Origin: Chryseobacterium jejuense
GTDB lineage: Bacteria; Bacteroidota; Bacteroidia; Flavobacteriales; Weeksellaceae
DNA: 64,000 nt
NCBI RefSeq assembly: GCF_900100075.1
Contig: NZ_FNEG01000002.1
Span: forward strand, 310,001-374,000
Direction: 5' to 3'
Below the pieces are notes generated by a model. The model had not been told where the DNA came from, searched no databases, and saw nothing but the letters and a program-made list of their open reading frames with translations. Made by a program: the position numbers and the translations under genes. Shown here piece after piece: positions 61,524-64,000 of this stretch. Numbering within the stretch: the stretch's first letter is position 1; every line of letters begins with the position of its first letter.

Positions 61524-62795
61524 TTAATGAAACCTAAAATTAGCTTCAGGCAGTGTGTTTTTTTTCAGGAAGGCTTCATATTCGGGAGATAATTGTGCCC
61601 GGCCAAAGGTATTTTCACCGCTCATGCTTCCCAAACGGACTTTATCTTTTCCGAATTTCCTGTTCATGGCATCCATGGCCTTCATCACAGGGAGATGTTG
61701 GTTTTGTGTATCTTCTTCAAAAAGACTGATCTGTCTCTGATCTTCCGGCACAAAGTCATTCACCATCACTCCTGCCCTTTTATAATGAAATCCATCTCTG
61801 TAAACAGCTTCAAAAAGTTCATTCACTACTCTTCCGATCAATATAGACGAATTGGTTGGATTGGGAAGAATTTGAGTCATTGCATTTCTATATTCAGGAA
61901 GATCTTTTCTGAATCGGTTAGTCTGTACAAAAACTGTGATTATTTTACAGCAGGTATTCTGCTTTCGTAATCTTTCTGAACAATACATTCCAAAAGTTTC
62001 TACCCGTTCCCGGACCGCTTCTTTATCCGTAAGCATTTCCATAAAGCTTCGGGTAACGGCAATTGATTTTTTAGGAGATGGTGCATCCAGTTCCAGCTGG
62101 CGAATTCCCTTTAGTTCATGAATCATTCTCACCCCATGAATTCCCATTACTTTCCGAACCCATATTTCAGGTTTCTGAAGAAGATCCCAGGCTTTATAAA
62201 CCCCACTGTCATTCATTTTGGCGGCCAACTTTCTTCCTATTCCCCAAACGTCTCCTATATTCAGCCATTTCAATGCTTTTTCTATTTTTTCTGGAGTGTC
62301 CATAATATAAACCCCATTAAATTGTTCCGGAAAATCCTTTACAATTCTGTTCGCCACTTTGCATAAGGTTTTACTGGGTGCAATGCCTATACTTACAGGA
62401 ATATTTTCTTTTTCCTGAATTTCGTTTTTGATGTTAGAACAATATTCGTGGATATCGATGTATTTAAAGCCTGTTAAATCAAGAAAAAGCTCATCAATAC
62501 TGTATACTTCATAATCCACCACATAAGACTTAGCGATATTGATGACCTGCTGACTCTTGTAATTATAAAGTTCAAATTTTGCAGAAAAGCTTTTTACATC
62601 ATGCTCTTTGAAAAGATCTTTGTATTTAAAGGCCGGAGCAGCCATAGGAATACCCAGATCTTTAGCTTCCTTACTTCGGGATACAACACATCCGTCGTTG
62701 TTGGAAAGTACCACAACGGGCTTGCCTTCAAGGTCAGGATCCAGAGTCCTTTCACAGGAAACAAAAAAGTTATTACAATCTACCAGAGCATACAT
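61524..62795 (-). CDS. umuC: UmuC-like Y-family DNA polymerase
   Basis: 423 aa. Translesion DNA polymerase V catalytic subunit type. Metal ligands Asp6 in MYALVDCNNFFVSCE and Asp101-Glu102 in VYSIDELFLDLTG; fingers region VVLSNNDGCVVSRSKEAK; helix-hairpin-helix WGIGRKLAAKMNDSGV; little-finger domain about 240-350; C-terminal DUF4113 (MKAMDAMNRKFGKDKVRLG, FGRAQLSPEYEAFL). UmuC rather than DinB by the NNDGCV block and DUF4113. No umuD gene precedes it here. A -7 box and a palindrome lie upstream. The last codons form one copy of a 16-bp repeat. Confidence 0.9.
   Translation of the reverse strand: MYALVDCNNFFVSCERTLDPDLEGKPVVVLSNNDGCVVSRSKEAKDLGIPMAAPAFKYKDLFKEHDVKSFSAKFELYNYKSQQVINIAKSYVVDYEVYSIDELFLDLTGFKYIDIHEYCSNIKNEIQEKENIPVSIGIAPSKTLCKVANRIVKDFPEQFNGVYIMDTPEKIEKALKWLNIGDVWGIGRKLAAKMNDSGVYKAWDLLQKPEIWVRKVMGIHGVRMIHELKGIRQLELDAPSPKKSIAVTRSFMEMLTDKEAVRERVETFGMYCSERLRKQNTCCKIITVFVQTNRFRKDLPEYRNAMTQILPNPTNSSILIGRVVNELFEAVYRDGFHYKRAGVMVNDFVPEDQRQISLFEEDTQNQHLPVMKAMDAMNRKFGKDKVRLGSMSGENTFGRAQLSPEYEAFLKKNTLPEANFRFH
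61525..61540. repeat. 16-bp direct repeat, right copy
   Basis: TAATGAAACCTAAAAT; on the minus strand it codes for the C-terminal NFRFH and stop of the UmuC-like protein. The partner copy is at 60671-60686, 854 bp away. Confidence 0.7.
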
Positions 62796-62815
62796 GATGA
62801 TCGTGAATTATCCTA

Positions 62816-62823
62816 CAAAATTA
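62816..62823 (-). promoter_or_regulatory. -7 promoter box of umuC
   Basis: TAATTTTG on the minus strand, match to TAnnTTTG, 28 nt before the start codon. Confidence 0.5.
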
Positions 62824-62910
62824 TTATTTTTCAGGAATAAAATCACTTTTTAATCCTGAATTAACATCATATTTAACACATTGAAAAACAAATAAATATT
62901 ATTTTCAAAC

Positions 62911-62927
62911 ACGACATGTTTTGTCGT
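62911..62927. promoter_or_regulatory. Palindrome upstream of umuC
   Basis: ACGACA-N5-TGTCGT, perfect 6-bp arms, about 90 bp upstream of the umuC -7 box in otherwise AT-only sequence. Candidate operator (damage-response or other regulator). Confidence 0.35.
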
Positions 62928-62984
62928 ATTACCACTTTAATTTTGTATTCAAAAACATTATTTTATTTAACGTAATACTATAGA

Positions 62985-64000
62985 TTAAATCATTTTCAAA
63001 CGCTCTTCTTCCAAATCAAGCTGGAAAAGCTGATGACGAATGATCTCTTCATCAATTGATACATCCTTATTAAGTTCTGTGAGAAACTGTCTCTGGCTTT
63101 CAAGCATTTCGATAAAAACAGCTTTGGATTTTTCATTCATCCAATCTGCATCATTGGCTTTATTTTTTTCTTCCCAATGTCTCAACAACCGTTCTATTCC
63201 TGCATCACTATGAAGTTCACTTTCATGTTTGTTCTTAAGAAAATGATAAACGTGTTGTCTTAATTTTTGTTTGATTTCCTTACGGGCCAGTTCTTCTTTT
63301 TCTTCATCTATAAAGTCATCAAATACTTTTCCATACTTTATAAAATAAGGTAATGTGAGCCCTTGTACCAAAAGGGTAAGCAGTATTACTACAAAGGTGA
63401 TGAATAATATAAGGTTCCTGTTTGGAAAAGGAGTCCCATTTTCAAGAGTTATAGGAATAGCCAGCGCCGCTGCCAGAGATACCACTCCTCGCATTCCCGT
63501 CCATCCAAGTAAAATAGGCATCATCAGACGTCTTCTCATGGAAGATGCTCTGGGAGCTACAGAAGGACGAAAAATAATCGTGGCAATCATTGCAGCATAG
63601 GAGCTTATTATTCTGGCTACAATAAGAATAACAGTCACTAATATGCCATAATTAATGGCCGTTTTTAAAGCTATTCCTTCAGAACGCAACCCACCTACAA
63701 TTTCGGGAAGCTCCAATCCAATAATTAAAAATACAATCCCATTCAGAATAAAGACAAAGCTTTCCCATACACTATATCCTCTGATGCGGCTGGTGCTGTT
63801 TAAAAATATCAATCGTTTTCCCGACATATACAATCCACCACATACTACAGCCAATACTCCAGAGCTATGAAACTGTTCAGCCACCCAATACATTAAGTAA
63901 GGTTCAATTAATGTTAGTGCAATATCAGAAGAAGCCTCTGTAGGAAGGTGTTTATGGGCTTGTACAAAAATCCAGGCCAGTAATAATCCAATTCCAGATC
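62985..64000 (-). CDS. CPA1-family Na+/H+ antiporter, N-terminal part cut by window end
   Basis: At least 338 residues, open to the window end. Multi-pass inner-membrane protein with the CPA1 blocks ASSDIALTLIEPYLMYWVAE, GVLAVVCGGLYMSG, ESFVFILNGIVFLIIGLELP and LLGWTGMRGVVSLAAALAIP, the last containing the conserved Arg region. The cytoplasmic tail (residues after about LPYFIKYGKVFDDF) is a charged helical domain of about 100 residues ending EERLKMI, as in NhaK/YjcE-type antiporters. Role: sodium and pH balance. The Met at 63893 is internal, not the true start. Confidence 0.9.
   Translation of the reverse strand, partial: SGIGLLLAWIFVQAHKHLPTEASSDIALTLIEPYLMYWVAEQFHSSGVLAVVCGGLYMSGKRLIFLNSTSRIRGYSVWESFVFILNGIVFLIIGLELPEIVGGLRSEGIALKTAINYGILVTVILIVARIISSYAAMIATIIFRPSVAPRASSMRRRLMMPILLGWTGMRGVVSLAAALAIPITLENGTPFPNRNLILFITFVVILLTLLVQGLTLPYFIKYGKVFDDFIDEEKEELARKEIKQKLRQHVYHFLKNKHESELHSDAGIERLLRHWEEKNKANDADWMNEKSKAVFIEMLESQRQFLTELNKDVSIDEEIIRHQLFQLDLEEERLKMI

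Overview
The window looks like a chromosome segment of a Chryseobacterium-type member of the Flavobacteriia (Bacteroidota). Reasons: AT-rich sequence, SusC/SusD pair, C-terminal type IX secretion (T9SS) sorting domains, Bacteroidota-style -7 promoter boxes (TAnnTTTG), lipoproteins with SCxxD-like tails, and strong similarity of many proteins to what I know from Chryseobacterium/Elizabethkingia. Gene starts were adjusted where the longest reading frame starts upstream of an obvious signal peptide or family N-terminus.

Layout. (1) 1-5441: housekeeping block: DUF4296 lipoprotein (cut by the window start), polyprenol-phosphate mannose synthase, DUF4271 membrane protein, uroporphyrinogen-III synthase, oligopeptidase B, a 58-aa membrane protein and a conserved small protein. 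(2) 5996-8553: three tandem secreted paralogues with one-nucleotide gaps. (3) 8675-11763: SRPBCC protein and a two-component system. (4) 11846-15651: a probable metal (copper-type) module: His/Cys-repeat lipoprotein, Cys-rich exported protein, and a TonB receptor with two N-terminal heavy-metal-associated domains. (5) 15906-36729, all on the minus strand: a complete polysaccharide utilisation locus (PUL) for high-mannose N-glycans. (6) 36966-40816: OsmC, TetR, thiolase, FabF. (7) 41007-46777: TlpA-like protein, then a porin/Dabb/cupin operon divergent from an OmpR/EnvZ-type system. (8) 46795-60648: L,D-transpeptidase-like protein, DUF7079-like protein, MsrB, DUF445, PyrD, TruC, GlyS, secreted proteins, M48 protease, serine hydrolase, YdeI-like protein. 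(9) 60671-61540: a small AT-rich island with an orphan gene, bounded by 16-bp direct repeats, next to a UmuC-type polymerase. (10) 62985-64000: CPA1 Na+/H+ antiporter, cut by the window end.

How the PUL should work (inference from families): an AraC regulator; two T9SS-exported Endo H-like GH18 enzymes release glycans from glycoproteins between the two core GlcNAc residues; SusC/SusD import them; GH92 and GH125 mannosidases trim them in the periplasm to Man-beta-1,4-GlcNAc; the MFS carrier imports the disaccharide; the GH130 phosphorylase splits it to mannose-1-phosphate and GlcNAc; a ROK kinase and a cupin phosphomannose-isomerase-like protein feed the sugars into central metabolism. One GH92 has Gln where the family's catalytic acid Glu is expected, so it may act on mannosyl-phosphate caps.

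Most striking non-coding signals: four 11-bp direct repeats upstream of the porin promoter (an OmpR-family binding array), a 24-bp operator at the tetR promoter, probable leaderless promoters, and the direct-repeat-bounded island at 60.7-61.5 kb. I saw no rRNA, tRNA, CRISPR array or insertion sequence.
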